In this document: piece by piece, positions 55,923 through 64,000 of the stretch
How positions within the stretch are numbered: position 1 is the stretch's first letter
How the letters are laid out: each line of letters starts with the position of its first letter
Assembly (NCBI GenBank): GCA_021818425.1
Contig: JAKAEC010000002.1
Span: 33,795 to 97,794, forward strand
DNA: 64,000 bases
Source: Pseudomonadota bacterium
Lineage (GTDB): Bacteria > Pseudomonadota > Alphaproteobacteria > Acetobacterales > Acetobacteraceae
Reading direction: 5' to 3'
Notes under the pieces: model-generated
The model's database searches: none
What the model was told of the DNA's origin: nothing
What the model saw: only the letters and a program-made list of their open reading frames with translations
Position numbers and translations under genes: made by a program

Positions 55923-58508
55923 TTATGCCAACGCCTTGGCGGCCAGCTCATATGTGTTACGGCTGAGATGTTTGCGCGCCAGGATGCGTTCAAGTTCTGT
56001 CTTCATTAAGTTTTGCCGTTTTGCGTCGAAACGGCGCCAGAGGCCAAGCGCGGTAACAAGTCGGGCAGCGATTTGCGGGTTGGTTTCGTCCAGTCGTAGC
56101 ACGAAATCCGCCAGTAGCTTGTAGCCGTCGCCGGATTTGTCATGGAATTTGGCCGGGTTGGCGGTGAAGGTGCCTATCAGCGCCCTTACCCGGTTGGGGT
56201 TGCGCACATCCATGGCCTGATGCGTTGAGAGTGCCTGCACGCGCGAGAGGGTATCCGCAGCACTGCCGCGCGCTTGTACCGCGAACCACTTGTCCAGCAC
56301 GAGCTTTGTGTTCGCCCATTGGCCATAAAAGGTTTCCAGAGCTTTATCGCGTGCTGCACTGGGTTCGTCCACCAAATTAGTCAGCGCCGCAAGTTTGTCG
56401 GTCATGTTACCCGCGCGTGCGAACTGTGCTGCTGCAAGGGCTGGACCTGTGGCAGCGGTGAGATAGCCAAGCGCTGCATTGCGCAGCGCCCTGGCACCCA
56501 TGGCAGGGCCGGACAAATCGTCTGGTGCTGCATTGCCAAAAGCTTCATAAGCGGCCTGGAACTCCGGCGTCAGGGCTTGGCCTAGAGCTTGGCGTGCGGC
56601 TTGGCGCACGGCATGGATAGCATCCGGATCAACGATCTGCATTTCATCCGCGAGCAGCGTTTCCATGGGGAGTGCCAGAGCCTCAGCAGCAAAGGCCGGG
56701 TCCTGCGCGGCATCGCGCAGAGTGGCAGCGATAGCCTCTTTCAGTCCCATATCCAGGGTAAAGCTCAAGCCTGCTTGGTAGGCGGCAATATTGTCCAGCA
56801 GTATTGCTGTAGCGTATTGTTGCAACGCGTCCCAGCGGTTGAAGGAGTCGCTATCATGCGCGGCCAAAAAGGCTAGGCGCTCGCGGCTCTGGCCCTTTAG
56901 CTTAATGGGAGCTGAGAAATGCCGGAACAGCGAAACCGCTTCTGGCTGGTGCGGTAGGGCAAAGGTGAAGCTCTGTTTGGCCTCGCGCAGCAACAGCGTT
57001 TCGGCATGCATGTCCGTCCCAGTTTTATCCAGCAGTCCCATAGCCACGGGAATCAACATGGGTTGCTTTTCCTTTTGCCCCGGTGTGGGCGCGGTAGCTT
57101 GGCGTAGTGTGAGGGTAAAAGTTTTCGCTGTTTCGTCCCATTGCTCCGTGAAAGTTATTTCCGGCGTGCCCGCCTGTTCATACCAGAGCATCAATTGCTT
57201 CAGATCCAAATCTGTGACCGACTGCATCGCCGCCCAAAAATCCTCTACCGTTGCAGCGGAATTGTCGTTCTTGGAGATGTATGCACTTATGCCGCGGCGG
57301 AACGCCTGAGGTCCGATGATGGTGCGGTACATGCGCACCAGTTCCGCGCCCTTCTCGTATATGGTGGTGGTGTAGAAGTTGTTGATCTCTAGGTAGCTAG
57401 TCGGGCGGACGGGATGGGCGAGCGGTCCGGCATCATCCCGGAACTGGGTAGCACGCAGTAGCCGCACGTCAGCAATTCTTTTGACCGCTGCCGAGAATTG
57501 GTCTGCCATATATTCCTGGTCGCGAAACACCGTCAGCCCCTCCTTCAGAGAGAGCTGGAACCAATCCCGGCAGGTCACGCGGTCGCCAGTCCAGTTGTGG
57601 AAATATTCATGCGCGATCACGCGCTCCACATTCTGAAAATCGGTGTCTGTCGCGGTTTCGCTATCAGCCAGTACATAGGCAGTGTTAAAAATATTGAGGC
57701 CCTTGTTCTCCATCGCCCCAGCATTGAAGTCTGAGACAGCGGCAATATTGAAAATATCCAGGTCGTATTCGAGGCCGAATGTTTCCTCGTCCCATTTCAT
57801 TGCACGCTTCAGTGCGCTCATGGCATGAGCGCAGCGTATCTCGTCGCCCCGTTCTACCCAAATGCCAAGCTCCACTCGTCTCCCGGAGCTTGTGGTGAAT
57901 TCGTCCTTCAAGCAGACTAGATCCGCCGCTACGAGGGCGAAGAGATAAGATGGCTTGGGATGTGGGTCTTCCCATTCTGCGTAGGCTTTGTCGTTCTCTA
58001 TGCCCGAGGCCAGCAGGTTGCCATTGGAGAGCAGGGTAGGAAATTTGTTTGCATCGGCGCGCATGCGCACGCGGTAGCGTGCCATTACGTCCGGCCGGTC
58101 CGGGAAGTAGGTGATTTTGCGGAAGCCTTCGGGCTCACACTGGGTAAAGAAGCCGGATCCTGACGTGTAGAGGCCGGACAATTCCGTATTCGCGGTGGGG
58201 TTTATGCGCACGCTGGTTTCCAGTACGGCCACGTCAGGCGCCTCGTGGATTGTTAGGGTTTCATCGTCCAAAGCATAGCCGTTGTCGCCCAGGGCTTCGC
58301 CGTTAAGGTAGATGGAGAGCAACTCCAGCTTGCTTCCGTCCAGTTTCAGTAGGCCGGGAGCGTTTCGGCGCAATTCCAGCCTAGCTTTGACGATGGTAAC
58401 CTGCGGGTCGAGCTCGAAATCCAGCGAGACATGTTCCACTTTATAGGCGGGCGGGCTGTAATCGGCGAGTTTCACTGGGGTGCGGGGCGGGGTCTGTCCG
58501 TCGGCCAT
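55923..58508 (-). CDS. pepN: aminopeptidase N (M1 family)
   Basis: A zinc aminopeptidase removing N-terminal residues from peptides in the cytoplasm. The ATG at 58508 (MADGQTPP) gives 861 residues; the frame is open to 58652 but overlaps the divergent gene. GAMEN is near 262-266, the zinc motif HEYFH near 297-301, and the third ligand Glu (LKEGLTVF) near 320, the same positions as in E. coli PepN. The C-terminal part has the long helical domain of the E. coli-type enzymes. Confidence 0.96.
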   Translation of the reverse strand: MADGQTPPRTPVKLADYSPPAYKVEHVSLDFELDPQVTIVKARLELRRNAPGLLKLDGSKLELLSIYLNGEALGDNGYALDDETLTIHEAPDVAVLETSVRINPTANTELSGLYTSGSGFFTQCEPEGFRKITYFPDRPDVMARYRVRMRADANKFPTLLSNGNLLASGIENDKAYAEWEDPHPKPSYLFALVAADLVCLKDEFTTSSGRRVELGIWVERGDEIRCAHAMSALKRAMKWDEETFGLEYDLDIFNIAAVSDFNAGAMENKGLNIFNTAYVLADSETATDTDFQNVERVIAHEYFHNWTGDRVTCRDWFQLSLKEGLTVFRDQEYMADQFSAAVKRIADVRLLRATQFRDDAGPLAHPVRPTSYLEINNFYTTTIYEKGAELVRMYRTIIGPQAFRRGISAYISKNDNSAATVEDFWAAMQSVTDLDLKQLMLWYEQAGTPEITFTEQWDETAKTFTLTLRQATAPTPGQKEKQPMLIPVAMGLLDKTGTDMHAETLLLREAKQSFTFALPHQPEAVSLFRHFSAPIKLKGQSRERLAFLAAHDSDSFNRWDALQQYATAILLDNIAAYQAGLSFTLDMGLKEAIAATLRDAAQDPAFAAEALALPMETLLADEMQIVDPDAIHAVRQAARQALGQALTPEFQAAYEAFGNAAPDDLSGPAMGARALRNAALGYLTAATGPALAAAQFARAGNMTDKLAALTNLVDEPSAARDKALETFYGQWANTKLVLDKWFAVQARGSAADTLSRVQALSTHQAMDVRNPNRVRALIGTFTANPAKFHDKSGDGYKLLADFVLRLDETNPQIAARLVTALGLWRRFDAKRQNLMKTELERILARKHLSRNTYELAAKALA

Positions 58509-58563
58509 AATCTTGTCCTGTTTCCTTCTGGCGAAATGTCCGCCAACGCTCATATGATGGGAT

Positions 58564-59706
58564 ATGGCGGGCGAGACATCTCTAGAGACGGAAATTTTTT
58601 CACGTATTGTAGATATTGGGCAAGAGGCGTGGGACGCCTGCGCGGGTGACAATCCGTTCGTTTCTTATGCGTTTCTCTCGGCGCTTGAGGATAGCGGCTC
58701 GGTCGGCGGGCATACCGGATGGTATCCACGCTACTTGGCGCTAAGAGAGAAGAGCGGGGGGGTGCTAGCGGTTGTACCCGTCTATGCCAAGACCCATTCG
58801 TACGGCGAATATGCGTTTGACCACGGATGGGCCAACGCGTTCGAACGCGCTGGCGGGCGCTATTACCCCAAACTGCAAGTGGCATCGCCGTTCTCACCTG
58901 TGCCGGGGCCGCGCTTACTAAGCCAGGAGCCGACTGTGGCCGAGATGGCGACGGCTTTGGAGGCGGCATGCAATGCGTGCCGCTGCTCGTCTGTTCATGT
59001 AACCTTCTGCACCGAGGCAGAATGGGCAGAGCTTGGGCAGGCTGGTTGGCTGCGGCGGATCGGCATGCAGTTTCATTGGGAAAATCCAGGCTACTCGAGC
59101 TTCGAAGATTTTCTGGCTGCCCTTTCCTCGCGCAAGCGGAAAGCGATAAGACGCGAGCGGCGGGAGGCGCAGGCCGGCCTAAGCTTTCGGACGCTAAGTG
59201 GGGCGGAACTGACGCAAAAGGTCTGGCAGCAGTTTTATGAATTCTACCTTTCTACCGTGGAACGCAAATGGGGCGGGGCGTATCTAACGCCCGAATTTTT
59301 CCCTTTGCTGGGCGAACGGTTGGGGCAGAAGGTGGTGTTGATATTGGCGGAACGGAACGGCCGGCCAATTGCCGGCGCGCTAAATCTGCTGGGCGAGAAC
59401 GTACTCTGCGGTCGCAACTGGGGTTGCATCGAGGATGTGCCCTTCCTGCACTTCGAGCTCTGCTACTACCAGGCGATCGACTACGCGATCGCCAATGGAA
59501 TCGGCCGGGTAGAGGCTGGCGCGCAGGGCGAGCACAAAATCCAGCGTGGCTACCTGCCGAAGCCAACCTTTTCCGCCCATTATATCGCCCATCCGGGCCT
59601 GCGCGATGTTGTGGCGCAGTTTCTGGAGATGGAGCGCGCGGAGATATACCAGGCGATGGAAGCGTTGGCGCGGGAGGGGCCGTACCGAAAGAACGGACAG
59701 GGCTAA
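58564..59706 (+). CDS. FemAB/GNAT-like peptidogalycan biosynthesis family protein
   Basis: A 380-residue protein of the COG3146 group, two GNAT-like folds in tandem. GNPFVSYAFLSALEDSGSVG-type N-terminal sequence (residues 24-43 here DNPFVSYAFL), SSVHVTFCTE and the SRKRKAIRRERRE block are typical. A GRNWGC stretch lies near 283. Transfer of an acyl or aminoacyl group to an envelope component is the assumed role; no experiment is known to me. Divergent from pepN with 55 bases between the starts. Confidence 0.88.
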   Translation: MAGETSLETEIFSRIVDIGQEAWDACAGDNPFVSYAFLSALEDSGSVGGHTGWYPRYLALREKSGGVLAVVPVYAKTHSYGEYAFDHGWANAFERAGGRYYPKLQVASPFSPVPGPRLLSQEPTVAEMATALEAACNACRCSSVHVTFCTEAEWAELGQAGWLRRIGMQFHWENPGYSSFEDFLAALSSRKRKAIRRERREAQAGLSFRTLSGAELTQKVWQQFYEFYLSTVERKWGGAYLTPEFFPLLGERLGQKVVLILAERNGRPIAGALNLLGENVLCGRNWGCIEDVPFLHFELCYYQAIDYAIANGIGRVEAGAQGEHKIQRGYLPKPTFSAHYIAHPGLRDVVAQFLEMERAEIYQAMEALAREGPYRKNGQG

Positions 59707-59810
59707 TCCCGCAGCATTACCGCCTTGACGAAGCGAGATTGACTGCCTAACGCAGCCGCGTGCCCCGCTAGGGGAAAAATAAAAGCCAGCCCCCGGCGAA
59801 GGGAAATGAA

Positions 59811-61055
59811 ATGCAGCATGTTGTTCCCGGTGATACCGCCTGGGTGTTGATGTGTACAGTTTTGGTGCTGTTGATGACCGTGCCGGGCTTGGCGCTTTTT
59901 TACGCCGGAATGGTGCGGAAAAAAAACGTTCTTGCCACCATGATGCAGTCTTTCATGTTATGCGCCGTGATGAGCGTGTTGTGGATGGTTGCAGGCTATT
60001 CGCTGGCCTTTGGCCCCGGCAATGCGTATATCGGGGATTTTTCCCGTGTGATGCTCTCCGGGCTTGCCGCAGGGTGGAACAAACCCTTCACACTCGCCGC
60101 TGGAACCGCCTTCGCACAGCCGATGAGTATTCCCGAGAGTGTGTTCCTGATGTTCCAGATGAGCTTTGCTATTATCACCCCCGCGGTGGTAACGGGCGCC
60201 TGCGCGGACCGGATGAAATTTTCAGCGCTTCTCGTGTTTTTTTCGCTTTGGGCGCTGCTAGTTTACGCCCCTCTGGCGCATTGGGTATGGTCGCCCACGG
60301 GTTGGCTGGCGCGGCTCGGTATCGCGGACTTCGCGGGTGGCACGGTGGTGGAGATCAATTGCGGTGTCACCGGACTGATCTGCGCGCTCGTGCTGGGTAA
60401 GAGGTTGGGCTATGGGCAGGAGAACATGGCGCCATGGAATCTAAGCTATGCGGTCATCGGCGCGTCACTGCTCTGGGTGGGCTGGATGGGGTTTAACTCG
60501 GGCGGCGCAATGGGGGCTACGCCGCGAGCAGGCATGGCTGTGCTCAACACGCAGATGGCTGCCGCAGGGGCGACTGTTGCATGGATGCTCGTAGAATGGC
60601 TCGTTCGCGGCAAGCCCTCGGTGCTGGGGGCAATTTCCGGTGCCGTGGCAGGGCTGGTGGCTGTAACTCCCGCTGCCGGTTTCGTGTTGCCAGGGCCAGC
60701 CCTGCTTATCGGGTTAGCGGCAGGGACAGTCTGCTTCTGGTCTGCGACAGAGCTGAAGCATAAATTCAGCTATGACGACAGTCTAGATGCGTTTGGTGTA
60801 CATGGCGTCGCTGGCATTCTTGGCACGCTCGCCACTGGCTGGTTCGCCTTCGGGCCGCTTTCGGGCGGGGCTGCTGTGGGTGGCGCGCATTTGTTGGCCG
60901 TGCAGGCTCTGGGCGTGGCGGTGACTATCCTCTATTGCTCAGCGGTGAGTTGGGGGTTGCTGAAAGTGACGGACCTGCTCGTGGGGCTGCGCGTGACTAG
61001 GGAGGAAGAGCGCGAGGGTTTGGATATTGTGCTGCATGGGGAGCAAATCTTTTAA
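59811..61055 (+). CDS. amtB: ammonium transporter
   Basis: A 414-residue Amt/MEP/Rh channel with eleven predicted helices and no obvious signal peptide. Conserved sites: LFYAGMVRKKN near 27-37, the first pore histidine in LAHWVWSP near 156, the second in DAFGVHGVAGILG near 330, and GFNSGGAMG-type loops. It takes up ammonium for assimilation. In many proteobacteria glnK precedes amtB; no PII gene is present here. Confidence 0.95.
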   Translation: MQHVVPGDTAWVLMCTVLVLLMTVPGLALFYAGMVRKKNVLATMMQSFMLCAVMSVLWMVAGYSLAFGPGNAYIGDFSRVMLSGLAAGWNKPFTLAAGTAFAQPMSIPESVFLMFQMSFAIITPAVVTGACADRMKFSALLVFFSLWALLVYAPLAHWVWSPTGWLARLGIADFAGGTVVEINCGVTGLICALVLGKRLGYGQENMAPWNLSYAVIGASLLWVGWMGFNSGGAMGATPRAGMAVLNTQMAAAGATVAWMLVEWLVRGKPSVLGAISGAVAGLVAVTPAAGFVLPGPALLIGLAAGTVCFWSATELKHKFSYDDSLDAFGVHGVAGILGTLATGWFAFGPLSGGAAVGGAHLLAVQALGVAVTILYCSAVSWGLLKVTDLLVGLRVTREEEREGLDIVLHGEQIF

Positions 61056-61331
61056 GGCACCCCAGGTTTTTTCTAATGGCGGTCGTGCCATGGGTCATAC
61101 CCAAGATCAGGAGGTTCACGAATTTCGGAAGGGCATGTGCCATGAAAACCGCCTGACGGCATGTCGACCGACCACGCTTGTGTCAGGTATGGCAAATGCT
61201 TGAATGTCAATGCCTTTGCCTTAATTTGTTTTCCATGTCGGCATATCAAAAAACTTTCTCCCTGGGGCTTTTCAATGCGGCCCCAAGCCGTTATACGGGC
61301 CGCCACCGCCGCACCACGGAAAGCGGTAAAC

Positions 61332-61407
61332 GGGTGCATAGCTCAGTTGGTAGAGCAGCTGACTCTTAATCAGTAGGTCCAAGGTTCGAATCCTTGTGCA
61401 CCCACCA
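61332..61407 (+). tRNA. tRNA-Lys (anticodon CTT), CCA encoded
   Basis: Acceptor stem GGGTGCA/TGCACCC, anticodon arm GCTGACTCTTAATCAG with CTT, T arm AAGGTTCGAATCCTT, encoded CCA. It reads AAG codons; the TTT isoacceptor is not in this window. Confidence 0.96.
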
Positions 61408-61583
61408 TAAAATTTTTGAAATGCGGCTAAGTCTCGCGGTTCTGAAAATTAGGCGGGATTTCAACAAAGCCTCCTCTGCCGCATAAAGCGAACTGCGCGC
61501 CATAGAAATGCTGGCGCGCAACTCTAACGAAAATACTTCCCAGGTCGGCGCCGCAAAGCGGGCGGATTCAAGGCGGGCACTGC

Positions 61584-62015
61584 TTAGGCGGCTGGTCCGG
61601 CTATGCCCAGGCGCGGCATCTCGATCGCTGGACAGCGGTCCATGACCACAGCAAGGCCGGCTTCGCGCGCTTGGTTCGCGGCGTCTTCGTTCACCACGCC
61701 TAGTTGCATCCAAATGGTTTTCGCGCCGAGCTGGATTGCCTCGCGCACCGGGTCCAGAACTTCGGTCGGGCGGCGGAATAGGTCCAGCATGTCAAAGGGG
61801 GCGGCTTCTGCCAAGGTGGCCACGACCTTTTGGCCATGAATCTCTTGCCCCGCCAGGGCGGGGTTGACCGGAACCACCTCATAGCCATGCCGGAGCAGGA
61901 ACCGCATGACCCCGAAAGAGGGACGATCAGGCTTGTTAGAGGCGCCGGCCAGCGCAATACGCTTGGTAGAGGTCAGGATGGAAATCAAATCGTTGTCATT
62001 GTTCTGGTCTGTCAT
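61584..62015 (-). CDS. CoA-binding protein (YccU-type)
   Basis: A 143-residue Rossmann-fold protein of the CoA_binding_2 family. IALAGASNKPDRPSFGV is the nucleotide loop; YEVVPVNP and TIWMQLGVVNE follow as in the family, where they bind CoA. ATG at 62015 is preferred over 62039 because AAGAGAG lies just upstream. Function in the cell is not established; members are thought to be CoA sensors or binding subunits. Divergent from the GH17-type gene. Confidence 0.9.
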   Translation of the reverse strand: MTDQNNDNDLISILTSTKRIALAGASNKPDRPSFGVMRFLLRHGYEVVPVNPALAGQEIHGQKVVATLAEAAPFDMLDLFRRPTEVLDPVREAIQLGAKTIWMQLGVVNEDAANQAREAGLAVVMDRCPAIEMPRLGIAGPAA

Positions 62016-62056
62016 CTCTCTTTTCCAATCGGGAGGCATTGTATTAAGCCAAACTC

Positions 62057-63655
62057 ATGATCAAAGGTCTCATCGCTTGTGTGCTGCTCAGCCTGCTCAC
62101 CTTCCTTCTGTGGCGCGCCCAGAATCAGCCCCAGGCTGGCGATGTGACCATGCCGGTTGGAAAGTTCAACTCCCTGTCCTACGCGCCATATCAGGCGTGG
62201 CAATCACCAATGGGAAAAACGTTTCCAACCCCCGCGCAAATTGCCCGTGATCTGCAGCTGATCAAGGGCCAGGCGAACGGCATCCGCACTTACGCCTCGA
62301 TCGAGGGCTCACTACCTGAGACGATGGCTCGCATCAAAGCGGGTACGGATATAGCCGGCTTGGCTAAGAAAGCGGGGCTGAAGGTGTGGCTTGGCATATG
62401 GCTTGGTCCCAGCCCGGCCGCTAATGCCAAGGAAATGCAAGCCGGCATAGCCGAGGCCGCTGCCTATCCTAACACAGTCACGCGGGTGGTGGTAGGCAAC
62501 GAGGTGCTGCTTCGGCGGGATCTCTCGGTAGAAGACCTGAACAAGGATATTGATTACGTGCGCGCGCGTGTGAAGCAGCCTGTGGCCTATGCTGACGTAC
62601 CCAATTTTTGGCGGCAATTCCCGCAAGTAGCGTCGCATGTGGACATCGTGATGGTTCATTTTCTCCCTTACTGGCGAAATACCCCGCTTTCTGTGAATGG
62701 TGCGCTGGCGGAGATCGGCGCCACCATCGAGGCATTTAAGAAGATGTTTCCGGGCAAGCAGATCTCCATTGGCGAGACGGGCTGGCCTTCCCGTGGGCGT
62801 TGGCGTGGCCCGGCTGCCCCAAGCCGCGTAAATGAGGCGGTGTTCCTGCGCCGCTTCGTCACCCTCGCGGACAAGGAGGGGGTAAATTACAACCTCATCG
62901 AGGCATTCGACCAGAACTGGAAATATGAGGACGAGGGCGTGGCTGGGGCGAACTGGGGCATCTGGAACGCGAACCGGGTACAGAAATTTCCGCTGAATGG
63001 TCCGGTAGTAGAGCATCCTTGCTGGTCTTGGTATGCGGGGTTGAGTGTATTTTCTGGATGCTTGTTGTTCGGTTCCATTGGGTTTCGCAATATGCGTTTG
63101 GCGGTGCCGGCTTTCGCACTGGGCAACGGCTTCGCTTGGGCATGCATGGGCACGCTGCCGATGCTCTACGATAACTGGCTGCGGCTGGACGCGCTCGTGA
63201 ACCTGCCGTTGCAGGCATTGCTGGCTTTTTTTGCCATTAGTCGTGCAGAGGTGTTTCTTGCGGGCCAGTCGTCCGTCGTAAGTCGTAGCGGTGCGAAAAT
63301 TCTGGCCGGATTGCGATGTGGGCGTTTCCGGTTCGATTACGATTCGCTTTGGTTTCTATTCCTGGCATCAGCTGCGGTGTTCGAGGCGCTGCTGGTCTTC
63401 GATGGCCGTTACCGCGATGCGCCGATGGCGGTATTCATCGTGGCTGTGATGGCGTCGGTGCTGAGGCTTTGGACAAGGGACCGCCCGGTGCTAGGCTGGG
63501 AGGAGGTGCTATCCGGCGTGGCGCTAACGGCGTTGGCATTGGCGGACCTGGTGATTGAGGGACCCCAGAATTTGGATTTCATTTCCTGGAATGTTGCCGC
63601 CTTAGTGCTGGCCTCACCGGTACTGCTGGGACTTTGGCGTGCCTATAGGTCATAA
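62057..63655 (+). CDS. GH17-type membrane beta-glucan hydrolase or transglycosylase
   Basis: The 532-residue protein starts with a membrane anchor (residues 3-18) and a periplasmic GH17-like barrel. VVVGNEVLLR (Glu near 149) and ISIGETGWPS (Glu near 241) fit the acid/base and nucleophile of exo-beta-1,3-glucanase and bacterial glucan enzymes. From about 325 on, six to seven hydrophobic segments follow to the end. Related proteins in alpha- and gammaproteobacteria shorten or branch beta-1,3/1,6-glucan (NdvC-like setting). No glucan synthase gene is in the window. It overlaps the next gene tail-to-tail by 13 bases. Confidence 0.83.
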   Translation: MIKGLIACVLLSLLTFLLWRAQNQPQAGDVTMPVGKFNSLSYAPYQAWQSPMGKTFPTPAQIARDLQLIKGQANGIRTYASIEGSLPETMARIKAGTDIAGLAKKAGLKVWLGIWLGPSPAANAKEMQAGIAEAAAYPNTVTRVVVGNEVLLRRDLSVEDLNKDIDYVRARVKQPVAYADVPNFWRQFPQVASHVDIVMVHFLPYWRNTPLSVNGALAEIGATIEAFKKMFPGKQISIGETGWPSRGRWRGPAAPSRVNEAVFLRRFVTLADKEGVNYNLIEAFDQNWKYEDEGVAGANWGIWNANRVQKFPLNGPVVEHPCWSWYAGLSVFSGCLLFGSIGFRNMRLAVPAFALGNGFAWACMGTLPMLYDNWLRLDALVNLPLQALLAFFAISRAEVFLAGQSSVVSRSGAKILAGLRCGRFRFDYDSLWFLFLASAAVFEALLVFDGRYRDAPMAVFIVAVMASVLRLWTRDRPVLGWEEVLSGVALTALALADLVIEGPQNLDFISWNVAALVLASPVLLGLWRAYRS

Positions 63656-64000
63656 GGCGGGGCGTTTTCGTGGGCGGGTGGGGCCCTGTCTAGCGCCTGC
63701 CAGGACACGCGTTCGCACACCCAACCCTGGGTAGTCGGGCGGATAGCTTCCGGGTTGTCCAGCGAACCCAGAGTTACCCCAATCGAGCGCCCTTGCGCGT
63801 CGGTCATGTAAAGAGGCGTGCCACAATCTGGACAGAACCAGTGCATGGCCTTGGCGGAGGAGGTAAAGCCCTTCGCTACTCCCTTGGTGGGGACAAAGCG
63901 CCGAGGCGTCACCTGCACCCAAGGCAAGGCAGCGGCACCGCTTGCCTTCCGACATTCCCGGCAGAAGCAAACATCAGCCATGTCGCCAGGCTCGTGTATT
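63643..64000 (-). CDS. GFA-family (Mss4-like) zinc protein, 5' end outside the window
   Basis: A glutathione-dependent formaldehyde-activating enzyme-like protein. The visible part has CFCRECRKASG (zinc ligands of the first knuckle) and WFCPDCGTPLY (second pair). An ATG at 63981 exists, but the open frame continues to the edge with IHEPGD before it, consistent with the family's N-terminal VRYE-x-x-GPPGD region, so the true start lies to the right of base 64000. At least 119 residues are visible; most members are 120-160 long. Confidence 0.85.
   Translation of the reverse strand, partial: IHEPGDMADVCFCRECRKASGAAALPWVQVTPRRFVPTKGVAKGFTSSAKAMHWFCPDCGTPLYMTDAQGRSIGVTLGSLDNPEAIRPTTQGWVCERVSWQALDRAPPAHENAPPYDL

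Noticed and set aside
58509..58652. Longer N-terminus of PepN
   Set aside because: It would overlap the divergent FemAB-like gene, and the ATG at 58508 places GAMEN and HEYFH at the positions known for PepN.
61073..61339. An 88-codon minus-strand frame upstream of tRNA-Lys
   Set aside because: Its N-terminal part lies in the tRNA gene; the rest has no family match and no ribosome site.

Overview
The window looks like chromosome of an acid-tolerant alphaproteobacterium, most likely of the family Acetobacteraceae (inference from gene content: class I lysyl-tRNA synthetase, the mutS-glnD pair, a tolC-popZ-valS block, WbsX/GT fusion proteins and an SDR of the kind common in acetic acid bacteria). 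Most genes are GC-rich housekeeping genes. They are interrupted by short decayed patches of transposase and gene relics, often next to tRNA genes. No CRISPR array, rRNA operon or intact prophage was seen.

Layout. 1-2400: start of an SDR gene, an AT-rich islet with one small membrane protein, a decayed IS3-type element and tRNA-Thr. 2452-8901 (minus): mutS, glnD, a small membrane protein gene, and rpmJ with a clear terminator. 9093-18375: a surface polysaccharide block with two GT2 glycosyltransferases, a tightly overlapping rfbBACD operon for dTDP-L-rhamnose and a 1249-residue three-module glycosyltransferase; a GGDEF/EAL protein follows. 20600-21600: decayed aldehyde dehydrogenase gene. 21612-24907: YbhN-type membrane protein, lysS and a lytic transglycosylase. 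25097-33069: a secreted repeat protein, typA, rpsO, truB, a lone cpaE-like ATPase and gyrB. 33176-35931: tRNA-Arg, a DMT exporter with a histidine-rich tail, a decayed XRE regulator and an ISL3-type relic. 36006-38585: P-type ATPase. 39329: tRNA-Ser.

39630-46542 is the most interesting part. An ArsR-type repressor has the two-cysteine signature of the persulfide sensors SqrR/BigR. It sits between two oppositely transcribed arms. One arm carries sulfide:quinone oxidoreductase, thioredoxin-2 and a DUF2892 membrane protein. The other carries the repressor, a single-domain rhodanese and a complete RND efflux pump (adaptor plus permease). Two near-consensus sigma70-type promoters overlap face to face in the 60-bp gap, and an inverted repeat of the ATTC-N8-GAAT type covers both. 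This suggests that sulfide oxidation and an RND pump are controlled by one reactive-sulfur switch.

46864-47750 is an internally deleted IS5-type element. It is followed by a small lipoprotein gene, tRNA-Cys, a PCMT-like gene, tolC, popZ, valS and a GNAT gene. 54748-55005 is a 258-bp MITE-like deletion derivative of an IS630 element, still with inverted repeats and TA target duplications. The right end holds a glutathione transferase, pepN, a FemAB-like acyltransferase, amtB, tRNA-Lys, a CoA-binding protein, a GH17-type membrane glucan enzyme and the 3' part of a GFA-family gene. glnD and amtB link the window to PII-controlled nitrogen metabolism, but no PII gene is present.
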